Part shown: positions 15,812 through 23,721 of the stretch, piece by piece
How positions within the stretch are numbered: the stretch's first letter is position 1
Layout: each line of letters starts with the position of its first letter
Source of the DNA: Clostridia bacterium
GTDB lineage: Bacteria > Bacillota > Clostridia > Oscillospirales > CAG-272
Length of the DNA stretch: 53,024 nucleotides
Direction: 5' to 3'
Assembly: GCA_017398585.1 (NCBI GenBank)
Contig: JAFQFS010000015.1
Location: forward strand, 1-53,024
Notes under the pieces: model-generated
Databases searched by the model: none
Seen by the model: the letters and a program-made list of their open reading frames with translations, nothing else
What the model was told of the DNA's origin: nothing
Made by a program: the position numbers and the translations under genes

Positions 15812-18016
15812 TCAGCATTCAACAACGGTCTTTCCGTCTGCGTACACTTCAATGATGCCGCGTCCGGGAAGTTCCACTTTATAGGTACCCGCACGGTCGG
15901 GCGTCAGTTCGAGCTTCGTAACGCGTCCGTTTTCCCATGCCGCGGAAACCGTCACGCCGCCGCGCGCACGCAGTCCGGTGAAGGAACCGGAAACATGTGC
16001 CGGGAACGCGGGAAGCAGGGACAGCACGTCTTCGTGGCTCTGGAGAACCATTTCGCCGATTCCGGCACCGCCGCCGAAGTTGCCGTCGATCTGGAACGGC
16101 GGATGGTTGTCAAACAGGTTCGGGAGCGTGGACTTCGTGAACAGGAGACGGACATTTTCGTACGCCTTGTCCGCCTTGCGGAGTCTCGCAAACAGGTTGA
16201 TGAGCCATGCGCGGGACCAGCCGGTGTGTCCGCCGCCGCGCGCCAGTCTGCGGTCGAGGGTAACTTCGATCGCACGGTAGAGCTCGGGCGTGTCGCGGGT
16301 GATCTGCGCCGCCGGATAGAGACCGAATGCGTGGGAAATGTGACGGTGACCCGGTTCCGGTTCGTCGTAATCCTTGAGCCATTCCATGAGCTGACCGTGT
16401 TTGCCGATCTGCATCGGAGGCATCTTCGCACGGATGTCCGCCGCGCGCTTCGCGGATTCGGGATCAATACCAAGGATCGCTTCGCATTCGCAGTAGAAGT
16501 CAAGAAGTCCGCCGATGATCTGGATGTCCATGGTCGGGGAGATCGCGAGGTTCGCGCACCTGGTGTGTTCGTCGTCCACGAAGTAGCGGTTTTCCGGAGA
16601 GGTGGACGGACCGGAGTGCATGTAGCCGTCGGGACCTTCAAAGAGGTAATCCATGAAGAAGTCCGCATTGGACTTGATGTAGCGGTACGCGGTATTCTTC
16701 AGGAAATCCTTGTCAAGAGTGTAGAGGTAATGTTCCCACATATGGAACGCCAGCCATGCACCGCCGAGCGGCCAGAGACCCCACAGACCGTCCGCAGCCG
16801 CCGCAAAGCAGTAGATGTCGGAGAGGTGGTGAACGACCATACCGCCGACACCGTAGTTTTCACGCGCAACACGTTCGCCGCCGGGGAGGAGGTAGTTGTT
16901 CATGTAGTCGAACAGCGGCAGCGTGCAGTCGCCAAGACCGACCTGTTCCGCCTGCCAGTAGTTCATCTGCAGGTTGATGTTGGTGTGGTAGTCGGCGTTC
17001 CACGGCGGGGTGAGACCGGTGGACCAGACGCCCTGCAGGTTTGCGGGAAGGGTTCCCGGACGGCTGGAAGAGATCAGCAGGTACTTGCCGAAGTTCCAGT
17101 AGAGAGACAGCAGCGCCGGGTCGTCCGCTTCGGGATCGTCGCGGAGACGTGCAATACGTGCGCCGACGGAGAGTTCTTCGAGAGCGGGATCGCCGTCGAA
17201 GGTGAGTTCGGAACGGTTCATCATCGCGGAGAAGTCCGCCTTGTGTTCCGCAAGAAGGTCGTCCCAGCCGCAGTCGGCACGGAGCATGACGGCCGCAGAC
17301 GCGGAGAGAATGTCGTCGTACTTGAACGCGGTGAAAATGCCGGTGTACACTTCAATCCTGTTCGCGCCGGTGATCTTCACGGACGTGCCGTCCGCTGCTG
17401 CGGTACCGTCGGTCGCGATGCGCATATAGACGGAGAATTTGTTGCCGCCCTGTGCGGTTTCGCAGGAAGCGATGATATCGGTGTCGCGTACGTCGAGCTT
17501 CACGATGTTTTCACGAACAAACGCGAGTTCCGCGTCAAACGCACGTCCGGCGGAGAACTTCGCGCAGAGCAGACCGGCCGGATAGGACGCGAAGAATTCG
17601 CGCTTCCAGGACGTGCCGTCCTTGTCGTAGGAGACGGTCGCGATACCGTTTTCAAGGTCGATGTCGCGGCGGTAGTTCGTGCAGTCCTCATCGGTGTGGA
17701 CCTTCACACGGAGTTCGCCTGCATATTCGTACGCCTTGATGCGGTTGAAACAGTCGCCCATGTTTTCGCTCGCCCAGCAGTCCGCTTCGTATTCCTTTCC
17801 TTCCAGGAAAAGCTGGCGGATGTGGTTGATCTTTTCGTCGTACTTGTCGATTTTGGTGTCCATCGGACCACCCGCCCAGATGGTTTCCTCGTTCAGGCAG
17901 ACCTTTTCTTCGGAAATGATGCCGTATACGGACATCCCCGAATGGCCGTTGCCCACAACGGTCGTCTGGTCCCAGTTCGGAGCGACAAAATCGGTGTGGA
18001 GAAGAATATTCTTCAT
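15812..18016 (-). CDS. Glycoside hydrolase family 95 (alpha-L-fucosidase-type)
   Basis: A 734-residue enzyme without signal peptide, so cytosolic. The GH95 marks are clear: an N-terminal NGHSGMSVYG with LNEETIWAGGP, then YHTNINLQMNYW (the Asn pair that activates the attacking water), LWPLGGAWLAFHMWEHY, TGWSRAWLINL, and DGNFGGGAGIGEM. It probably releases alpha-L-fucose (or L-galactose) from imported oligosaccharides. The start is placed after GGAGG at 18016; an ATG four codons upstream precedes the ribosome site. Its own terminator follows. The recombinase gene lies upstream across a family A repeat. Confidence 0.92.
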   Translation of the reverse strand: MKNILLHTDFVAPNWDQTTVVGNGHSGMSVYGIISEEKVCLNEETIWAGGPMDTKIDKYDEKINHIRQLFLEGKEYEADCWASENMGDCFNRIKAYEYAGELRVKVHTDEDCTNYRRDIDLENGIATVSYDKDGTSWKREFFASYPAGLLCAKFSAGRAFDAELAFVRENIVKLDVRDTDIIASCETAQGGNKFSVYMRIATDGTAAADGTSVKITGANRIEVYTGIFTAFKYDDILSASAAVMLRADCGWDDLLAEHKADFSAMMNRSELTFDGDPALEELSVGARIARLRDDPEADDPALLSLYWNFGKYLLISSSRPGTLPANLQGVWSTGLTPPWNADYHTNINLQMNYWQAEQVGLGDCTLPLFDYMNNYLLPGGERVARENYGVGGMVVHHLSDIYCFAAAADGLWGLWPLGGAWLAFHMWEHYLYTLDKDFLKNTAYRYIKSNADFFMDYLFEGPDGYMHSGPSTSPENRYFVDDEHTRCANLAISPTMDIQIIGGLLDFYCECEAILGIDPESAKRAADIRAKMPPMQIGKHGQLMEWLKDYDEPEPGHRHISHAFGLYPAAQITRDTPELYRAIEVTLDRRLARGGGHTGWSRAWLINLFARLRKADKAYENVRLLFTKSTLPNLFDNHPPFQIDGNFGGGAGIGEMVLQSHEDVLSLLPAFPAHVSGSFTGLRARGGVTVSAAWENGRVTKLELTPDRAGTYKVELPGRGIIEVYADGKTVVEC

Positions 18017-18047
18017 ATGTACCTCCATTTATTTAGATGGGAGTTTC

Positions 18048-18112
18048 CGGGGAAAAACTTTTTTGAAAAAGTTTTTCCCCGAACCCCTTTTCAAAAACTT
18101 TGAACTATATAA
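18048..18112 (+). repeat. Family A hairpin repeat, copy 7
   Basis: Stem 18048-18081 (CGGGGAAAAACTTTTT with AAAAAGTTTTTCCCCG), tail CCCCTTTTCAAAAACTTT. It lies between two minus-strand genes, reading against them. Confidence 0.9.
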
Positions 18113-18113
18113 A

Positions 18114-19247
18114 TTATGTATTTTCGGATTTTTTCGGACGTCCGCGCTTTTTCTTCGGCGGCTCTTCCTGCGGAACTTCCGTTTCGATCTTATGGAACGT
18201 CGTTGTCTCCGGAGCGGCGAGATCGGACAGCGGGTTGTTGTTCATCGCCGCCTCCATCTGTTCGTTCGAAACGTGCGTGTAGATCTGCGTCGTGTTGAGC
18301 TGTTCGTGACCGAGGATGTCCTTCAGCACGCGGATGTCCACCTGCCCGGACTGATACATCAGTGTCGCGGCGGTGTGGCGCAGCTTGTGCGTGGAGTAAT
18401 TTTTATATTCCAGTCCCGCTTCGCCGAGATATTTCTTGACCATCCACTGGATGGTCTTCACAGAAATGCGGTTCCCCTGCCCTGACAGGAACAGTGCCGT
18501 TTCCCCGCGGTTTTTCGCGGGTGTCGCGATCCGCACGGGAAAATACGCTGTCATCGCGGCGCGACACGCCTCGTTGAGGTAGATGATGCGTTCCTTTGCG
18601 CCCTTCCCCGTCACGCGGAGAGAACGCAGTTCCGGGTCGATGTCCGGCATGCTGATGCCTGCCAGCTCCGACAGACGCATCCCGCAGTTGAGGAACAGCG
18701 TCAGAATGCAGTAGTCGCGCACCTTCGTTTTCGACGTCTCGTCGTTTTTCACGGCGTCCAGAAGATCCACGCATTCCTCCATGCTCAGGTGTTTCGGAAG
18801 GGTCTTTTTCTGCTTCGGCGTTTCGATGTTGATCGCGGGATTCGTCTCAAACAGCATCATCTTCGCCGTGCAGTATTTGTAAAATCCCTTGATCGCGGAC
18901 AGCTTTCTCGCACGTGCGCTGACGCCGTTTTCCCGCTTTGTATAAGTAAAGGAAAGAAACGAGTAAATCTCGGACGTCATGACGCCCTCAAAAAACTTCT
19001 GATCGAGGTCGGTGATGATGAGCTCGTCGAAGACCTCGCCGGTCAGGGGAAGTCCCCCGCGCGACGCCTTGAGGTAGCGGCAGAACGTCCGCAGGTCGAA
19101 CAGGTACTCGTTCACGGTCTTCTGCGAACATCCCTGATAGACCAGTTTATAGTTTGCGAAATCCTGAATGAGCTTCGGGAACTCCGCGATGAATTCGTGA
19201 TCCTGCAATGTTTTCACCCCATGTGTGCGGCCGTCCCGCACAGTCAA
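18114..19247 (-). CDS. Tyrosine recombinase (XerC/XerD-like) with AT-hook-like tail
   Basis: Integrase of up to 377 residues. The N-terminal SAM-like DNA-binding half is followed by the catalytic core: Arg in CGMRLSELAG, Lys in GKGAKER, HKLRH, and GHEQLNTTQIYTH with the final His and nucleophile Tyr. After the core, a Pro/Glu-rich tail ends KKKRGRPKK, an AT-hook core that may add minor-groove binding. It may serve chromosome dimer resolution or a mobile element; no element boundaries are visible. The start is uncertain: TTG at 19247 lies about 15 nt after TATAAT (19263-19268), and GTG at 19217 is an alternative. Confidence 0.88.
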   Translation of the reverse strand: MTVRDGRTHGVKTLQDHEFIAEFPKLIQDFANYKLVYQGCSQKTVNEYLFDLRTFCRYLKASRGGLPLTGEVFDELIITDLDQKFFEGVMTSEIYSFLSFTYTKRENGVSARARKLSAIKGFYKYCTAKMMLFETNPAINIETPKQKKTLPKHLSMEECVDLLDAVKNDETSKTKVRDYCILTLFLNCGMRLSELAGISMPDIDPELRSLRVTGKGAKERIIYLNEACRAAMTAYFPVRIATPAKNRGETALFLSGQGNRISVKTIQWMVKKYLGEAGLEYKNYSTHKLRHTAATLMYQSGQVDIRVLKDILGHEQLNTTQIYTHVSNEQMEAAMNNNPLSDLAAPETTTFHKIETEVPQEEPPKKKRGRPKKSENT

Positions 19248-19428
19248 GTTTTATCACACTCTATTATACAACAAACTTTAATGTTTTAATGGATATTTTG
19301 TAAATTTTCGCTGTTATCTCTTGTAATCGCAGCATAAAAACAATACAATATAGGTACAGCGAAATTCAATGAATATCATTTTTAAAATAGATTTAAAATT
19401 TCGGCTATCCCTGCCCCTTTCCTGTCTG

Positions 19429-19506
19429 AAGTTTTTTGGAAAGGGGTTCGGCGGAGTTTGCTTCGCAACCTCCAAACCTTTTTTCAAAAAAGGTTTTCCC
19501 GAGAAA
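19429..19506 (-). repeat. Family A hairpin repeat, copy 8, with inserted mini-hairpin
   Basis: The tail AAGTTTTTTGGAAAGGGG is at left and the main stem at about 19473-19499 (AAACCTTTTTT with AAAAAAGGTTT). Between tail and stem lies an extra imperfect hairpin (GGAGTTTGC, loop TTC, GCAACCTCC; 19453-19473). The rest of the gap 19248-19534 is AT-rich. Confidence 0.75.
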
Positions 19507-19534
19507 CATCCCCCTATAAAATTCAGGAGTACCT

Positions 19535-20128
19535 ATGAAAGAATTCTGGAGCGAAAACTCAAAAATTGTATCCAAGCTTCTGCTGAATCAGTTCGGCGCA
19601 ACGTTCCTCGGACTGATGGTGGTTGCTGCTGCCTCCGCCGCGCAGAGTCAGAAGGCATGGCTCATGCTGTTCTCGAGCTGCTTTGCGGCAATGTTCTATC
19701 TGTTCCTCGTATATGCGGTCCTCTGGGAACGCGGCGGTCACGACCGGATCAAGGTCGACGGCGGACGTGCGGTTCCGAAACCGTGGTCCGGTCTGTGGAT
19801 CTCCCTCGTCGCGAACATTCCGAACTTCATCCTCGCCATCCTCGTTCTCATCTCCAACCCCTTCAAGACGACCTACGAATGGGCAGTCAGCATGAACGTC
19901 ATCGGACGTGCGCTCTGCCTCCTCTGGGAAGGCATGTACGCCGGCATCGTCTCGTACTTTGCGCCGCACAATCCGCTGATCCACCTGCTGTACATCTTCC
20001 CTGGCATTTTTGTCGGTACGCTCGCTTACCTTCTCGGCTTCAAGAATATGCGTCTGCTCTCCATCTTTGAGCTGAAGCCGCCGCAGAGTCAGCCGGTCAA
20101 GCCCGCAAATAAGCCGAAGCAGAAATAA
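19535..20128 (+). CDS. Polytopic membrane protein of unknown function
   Basis: A 197-residue protein with four or five hydrophobic spans (about 20-40, 43-64, 88-108, 118-140 and 145-165), a short basic/cytosolic loop DRIKVDGGRAVP (about 70-81) and a Pro/Lys-rich C-terminal tail ending KPANKPKQK. I recognise no family motif. The start follows CAGGAG (9 nt). A terminator at 20173-20199 ends the unit. Integral membrane location is well supported; the function is unknown. Confidence 0.78.
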   Translation: MKEFWSENSKIVSKLLLNQFGATFLGLMVVAAASAAQSQKAWLMLFSSCFAAMFYLFLVYAVLWERGGHDRIKVDGGRAVPKPWSGLWISLVANIPNFILAILVLISNPFKTTYEWAVSMNVIGRALCLLWEGMYAGIVSYFAPHNPLIHLLYIFPGIFVGTLAYLLGFKNMRLLSIFELKPPQSQPVKPANKPKQK

Positions 20129-20172
20129 GTTCCGTACATTCGGAATAACCTCACCTCCAAAGGAAAACAATA

Positions 20173-20199
20173 TACCGGGGCAAGTCCCCGGTATTTTTG
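20173..20199 (+). terminator. Intrinsic terminator
   Basis: TACCGGGG (20173-20180), loop CAAGT, CCCCGGTA (20186-20193), then TTTTTG. Confidence 0.9.
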
Positions 20200-20217
20200 T
20201 TTCTGTGAGGTATGAAT

Positions 20218-20472
20218 ATGTACGAAAACAAACCGTATTTTGATCCGAAAGAAGGCACGGACGGCTGCAGTACCGCGGAAATCGCCGCGGAATTCGCGGC
20301 CTGCATGAAGCGCGGCGATTCGCCGGACAGTCCGGCGGCACAGTCTGCGGCGGCACAGTGGTGTGCCTGCGGCTGCGGTACGGAACATCCCGCGTTTGAC
20401 GCGGAAGCCTACGGCACCGGCACAACAAACTATATCACCGAAGCCATCGAATTTTACAAAAAGGGACGTTAA
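20218..20472 (+). CDS. TipAS-like mini protein
   Basis: An 84-residue protein resembling the C-terminal half of the TipAS antibiotic-recognition domain: 'EIAAEFAACMKRGDSP..SPAAQSAAAQW' helices, then YGTGTTNYITEAIEFY. In TipAL-type regulators this domain follows a MerR helix-turn-helix, which is absent here, so it stands alone. It has four Cys or so in the CSTAE and WCACGCG segments. I choose the second ATG (20218), 7 nt after GAGG; the first (20212) is too close. Its stop codon overlaps that of the amidase gene inside a shared terminator palindrome. Confidence 0.65.
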   Translation: MYENKPYFDPKEGTDGCSTAEIAAEFAACMKRGDSPDSPAAQSAAAQWCACGCGTEHPAFDAEAYGTGTTNYITEAIEFYKKGR

Positions 20473-20482
20473 CGTCCCTTTT
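20459..20482. terminator. Palindromic terminator encoding the ends of both convergent genes
   Basis: A perfect 24-bp palindrome (AAAAGGGACGTT followed by its reverse complement) centred between 20470 and 20471. Both strands read GGA CGT TAA, so each gene ends Gly-Arg-stop inside the stem, followed by TTTT. Confidence 0.9.
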
Positions 20483-21230
20483 CCTGTACCTGCAGATATT
20501 CCCCCGTTGAGGCAAACAACACGGCCGCCACCTTCAGCCGGTACTCCGGCGTCTCCAGCAGCGCACGTTCCTCCGCATTCGAGAGGAACCCGCACTCGAC
20601 CAGAACGGCGGGAATCCGGATCCTCTTGAGAATGTAGATCGCGCTCGTCGCCTGCTTGGTCTCCCGTTCGTTCGCCGGATCGAGATATTTTTTCGCGTAT
20701 GACTGCGTGATCTGCGCTGCACGCGCGCTTTCGTCCGTGTTGGGAGAATAATAGACCTGTAACCCTTTCGACGATTCCTGCGGAAATTTGTTCATGTGCA
20801 CGCCAACGTACAGTGCCGCCCCTGACTCTTCCGCAAGCCGCAGACGCGAACGCAAATCGTACGATTTCTTCTTTCCCCGGTAGTCCTCCAGATCATCGAA
20901 CCGGTCGTAAAGCATGACATCCTCCGTACGGGTCATCTCCGACCGGATCCCGAACAGGGTGTACATATCATTCAGACACCCGGCAATCTGCAGATTCAGA
21001 TCTTTTTCGAGCGTATCACCGACCGTCGCACCACCGTCTTCCCCGCCGTGCCCGGGATCAATCACAATCTGCGGCGGCGGGGATTCGGGAACGCCTGCCG
21101 TAAGCGCCGCGCCATCCCCGGACAACCCGCCCGTGAAAGCCGCACGTCCGACAAGCACAGCCGCTCCCATGAACAGAAAAGCGTAAACGGTATAGTTCAG
21201 AACAAAACGCGGAATATAGTTCCTCTTCAT
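20469..21230 (-). CDS. N-acetylmuramoyl-L-alanine amidase, CwlD-like
   Basis: A 253-residue membrane-anchored amidase_3 protein. The N-terminal span (about 10-30) is followed by a linker, then the zinc amidase fold: VIDPGHGGEDGG (first His, Glu), YVGVHMNKFP (second His), and the catalytic Glu in AVLVECGFLSN. Length and architecture fit CwlD, which removes peptide stems for muramic delta-lactam formation in spore cortex, supporting a spore former. No PdaA or GerD gene adjoins. It is convergent with the TipAS-like gene and shares its terminator. Confidence 0.88.
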   Translation of the reverse strand: MKRNYIPRFVLNYTVYAFLFMGAAVLVGRAAFTGGLSGDGAALTAGVPESPPPQIVIDPGHGGEDGGATVGDTLEKDLNLQIAGCLNDMYTLFGIRSEMTRTEDVMLYDRFDDLEDYRGKKKSYDLRSRLRLAEESGAALYVGVHMNKFPQESSKGLQVYYSPNTDESARAAQITQSYAKKYLDPANERETKQATSAIYILKRIRIPAVLVECGFLSNAEERALLETPEYRLKVAAVLFASTGEYLQVQEKGR

Positions 21231-21323
21231 TGCATGACCTCACGTGATTTTTTACTTCATCCTATTCCGTCCCGGCGCATTTCAGAAGTAAAATCCAAAA
21301 ATCATGAGTTCACGCACTGTCCC

Positions 21324-22637
21324 TCACCGTCCCGCAGGACGCAGTTCTTTCCGCATGTACGCCCCGGCTTCCACCAGAGCGGACTGCAGAGCCAGAGGAG
21401 ATACCCGGCGTACCTCGCCGCGGTCAGCAACCGCGAGAGCCGCCGCTGTTCCCGCCGCCTGACCGGTGATGTAGCAGCCCGGCATGACGCGGATGGATGC
21501 CTCCATCTGACGGTCGGTGCCCATGCAGCGCCCGGCAACGAGAACGTTGTCGAACGATACGGGGATCAGCGAACGGTACGGGATGCCGTAGGACTCCCCT
21601 TTGCCGTAGCGGAGGTTCTGACGGTATTCCGCTTCGAAACGCGCCATTTCCTCGCGGCTGGTGTTCATGACGTGGATGTCTACCGCATAACAGTAACGAC
21701 CGATCTCGTCGTCAAAGTCCGCACGGTCAATGAAGTCCTGTACGCATAACGTGTAGTCACAGGTGACCCGGCGCGATTCGCGCACGCCGAGCATGCCCGA
21801 CGTGGAGACAAGCCGGATGTTTTCGCAGCCGCCCACGTAATTCCTGTAGAACTTCTGATATTCCAGCATCGACTTGCGGCCCCAGACCATCGCGTTCGTC
21901 ACGGATCGCTGGTCGAGCGGGTCGGTCCCGAACACGTGCCCGATGTTGCCGCCGCCAAGCCCGTCTTCCCGGAACGAAATCCCCGTCAGATGGCGGTCCT
22001 CGTACGTGAATACACCGTCTTCAATCGCTTCCTCGAGCCGTGCGGGAATGTTGGTACGATGGTAATCCTCCGCATTCACCCCCGCCCAGAGCGAACATAC
22101 CGTCGGCGGCATGGTATCGCCGTGCTCGTCGCCGCAGGAGTATTCCCCGCCCGCCAGAGCGGTGAATTCGCCGTCGCCGGTGCAGTCGATGTAGACGTTT
22201 GCTTTCACTGCGTACAGCCCCGTACGCGAGGTCAGAACGGCATATTCCACGTGAGCGCCGCTCACCACAACATCCGCAACCGTGGTGAAAAAGAGGAAAT
22301 TCACACCGGACAAAGTCACAATCCGATCGTATTCCCGCTTCAGTTCCTCCGCCTGAATCGGCGTCCATGCCTGTGTGATCGGAACGTGCCGCGAGACATG
22401 CCCTCGGATTTCCGCGCCGATGCCGGCGGCAAGCAGATTCGCTCCGTCAAAGAACGCCGCAAACGACGGTACCATCCCGGACGTCCCCACACCGCCGAAG
22501 CATCCCTGCGCCTCAACGAGCAGAACATCCCGTCCCATCCGTGCGGCGGCAACCGCCGCAGCAACCCCGGCAGCGCCTCCGCCGATGACAAGAATGTCGG
22601 TTTCATAACGGATCTCAAGCTGTTTCTGATAGATCAT
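21324..22637 (-). CDS. FAD-dependent oxidoreductase (FAD_oxidored family)
   Basis: A 437-residue flavoprotein. The N-terminal dinucleotide-binding loop is DILVIGGGAAGVAAAVAAAR (14-33), then ARMGRDVLLVEAQGCFGG. The mid part has VYIDCTGDGEFTALAG, and the C-terminus binds FAD again with NVLVAGRCMGTDRQ and GQAAGTAAALA. The family oxidises or reduces unknown small molecules and is common beside sugar genes. CAGGAGA precedes the ATG. It lies between the ABC ATPase and the amidase; a terminator at 22672-22700 suggests it starts its own unit or depends on readthrough. Confidence 0.87.
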   Translation of the reverse strand: MIYQKQLEIRYETDILVIGGGAAGVAAAVAAARMGRDVLLVEAQGCFGGVGTSGMVPSFAAFFDGANLLAAGIGAEIRGHVSRHVPITQAWTPIQAEELKREYDRIVTLSGVNFLFFTTVADVVVSGAHVEYAVLTSRTGLYAVKANVYIDCTGDGEFTALAGGEYSCGDEHGDTMPPTVCSLWAGVNAEDYHRTNIPARLEEAIEDGVFTYEDRHLTGISFREDGLGGGNIGHVFGTDPLDQRSVTNAMVWGRKSMLEYQKFYRNYVGGCENIRLVSTSGMLGVRESRRVTCDYTLCVQDFIDRADFDDEIGRYCYAVDIHVMNTSREEMARFEAEYRQNLRYGKGESYGIPYRSLIPVSFDNVLVAGRCMGTDRQMEASIRVMPGCYITGQAAGTAAALAVADRGEVRRVSPLALQSALVEAGAYMRKELRPAGR

Positions 22638-22671
22638 AATGGTTCTCCTGTTCGTTCAAAAATCCGGAAAG

Positions 22672-22700
22672 CAAAAGGAGACACCCGCAGGCATCTCCCA
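22672..22700 (-). terminator. Terminator of ABC ATPase gene
   Basis: On the minus strand, GGGAGATGCC, loop TGC, GGGTGTCTCC, then TTTTGC, just after the ATPase stop. Confidence 0.65.
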
Positions 22701-22713
22701 TGAAAAATTTCTA

Positions 22714-23442
22714 TTAATACATGTTGGTCTTCTTGTGACCGCCGATGTAGTCTCTTTCGAGAGACAGGATACCGTTGTCCATACGGAAAATACGGTCTGC
22801 GTGGTCCGCGATCGAAAGGTCGTGCGTAACCATGATGAGGGTCTGACCCATTTCTTCACGGGTCTTCAGCAGGAGCTTCAGAACTTCGTCCGCGTTGTTG
22901 CGGTCGAGGTTACCGGTCGGTTCGTCCGCGAAGACGATGTCGGGCATGTTGATCAGCGCACGCGCGATCGCAACTCTCTGCTGCTGACCGCCGGAAAGTT
23001 CGGACGGCAGGTGGTTCAGACGTTCGGTGAGCTGAAGGGTCTCAACGAGACGGCGGAGCGTTTCCTGATAGGAGAGGTCGGACTTGTTGCACATCATCGT
23101 CGGGATGAGGATGTTTTCAAGTGCCGTGAACTGCGGAATGAGGTTGTGTCTCTGGAAAATGAAGCCCATGTTCAGACCGCGGAAACGGCTGAGTTCGTCG
23201 GCGCTCATCTTGGTGATGTCCTGACCGCGGATCATAACGCGTCCCGCGTCGCAGGAGTCAAGACCCGCACAGATGTGCAGGAACGTGGACTTACCGGAAC
23301 CGGACGTACCGATGATCGCTACGAATTCACCCGGTTCAACCTTGATGCTGACGCGGTTTACCGCCGTAATAACAGCATCATACTGCTTGTACTGCTTGAT
23401 AACGCTTTCCGTTTGCAGCATATATTCAATCGTATCTGCCAT
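22714..23442 (-). CDS. ABC transporter ATP-binding protein (LolD/MacB type)
   Basis: A 242-residue ATPase partner of the FtsX-type permease upstream. Walker A is GTSGSGKST (45-53), Q-loop FIFQRHNL, signature LSGGQQQR, Walker B IVFADEPTGNLD, and the H-loop MVTHD. The LDR after Walker B and the overall size match the MacB/SalX group that powers peptide or lipoprotein extrusion rather than import. AAAGGA precedes the start. It is probably cotranscribed with the permease despite the 280-bp gap, which holds a family A repeat and a palindrome-rich stretch. Confidence 0.92.
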   Translation of the reverse strand: MADTIEYMLQTESVIKQYKQYDAVITAVNRVSIKVEPGEFVAIIGTSGSGKSTFLHICAGLDSCDAGRVMIRGQDITKMSADELSRFRGLNMGFIFQRHNLIPQFTALENILIPTMMCNKSDLSYQETLRRLVETLQLTERLNHLPSELSGGQQQRVAIARALINMPDIVFADEPTGNLDRNNADEVLKLLLKTREEMGQTLIMVTHDLSIADHADRIFRMDNGILSLERDYIGGHKKTNMY

Positions 23443-23471
23443 AATTTAATCCTTTCTATAGAGGGATGTTC

Positions 23472-23530
23472 TCCGGGGAAAACTTTTTTAAGGAAAAAGT
23501 TTTCCCCGGACCCCTTTCAAAAACCTTTTA
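23472..23530 (+). repeat. Family A hairpin repeat, copy 9
   Basis: Stem 23472-23510 (TCCGGGGAAAACTTTTT with AAAAAGTTTTCCCCGGA), tail CCCCTTTCAAAAACC. It sits between the permease and ATPase genes. The following 23541-23721 has a small GACGG/CCGTC stem and TTCCGATCA/TGATCGGAA arms but no convincing gene. Confidence 0.9.
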
Positions 23531-23721
23531 AAATAATATAAAAAGTTAGTAACTGCAGATTTTTTCTGCGTGAGCTGCTTCCGATCAGGTATTCTTCCCT
23601 GCCCATTTTGTCGGCTGACGGATCAAGCCGTCGGCTCACAGACAATTTCAGCCAAAGCATAAACAGGCTTGATCGGAACCTGCGCAGCTTCCGAAGCGCC
23701 CGGGATGTCTCACCCGCAGGT

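Noticed and set aside
15788..18103. Large plus-strand open frame of 771 codons opposite the GH95 gene
   Set aside because: Antisense shadow of a GC-rich coding region. The minus strand carries clear GH95 motifs, a ribosome site and a terminator.
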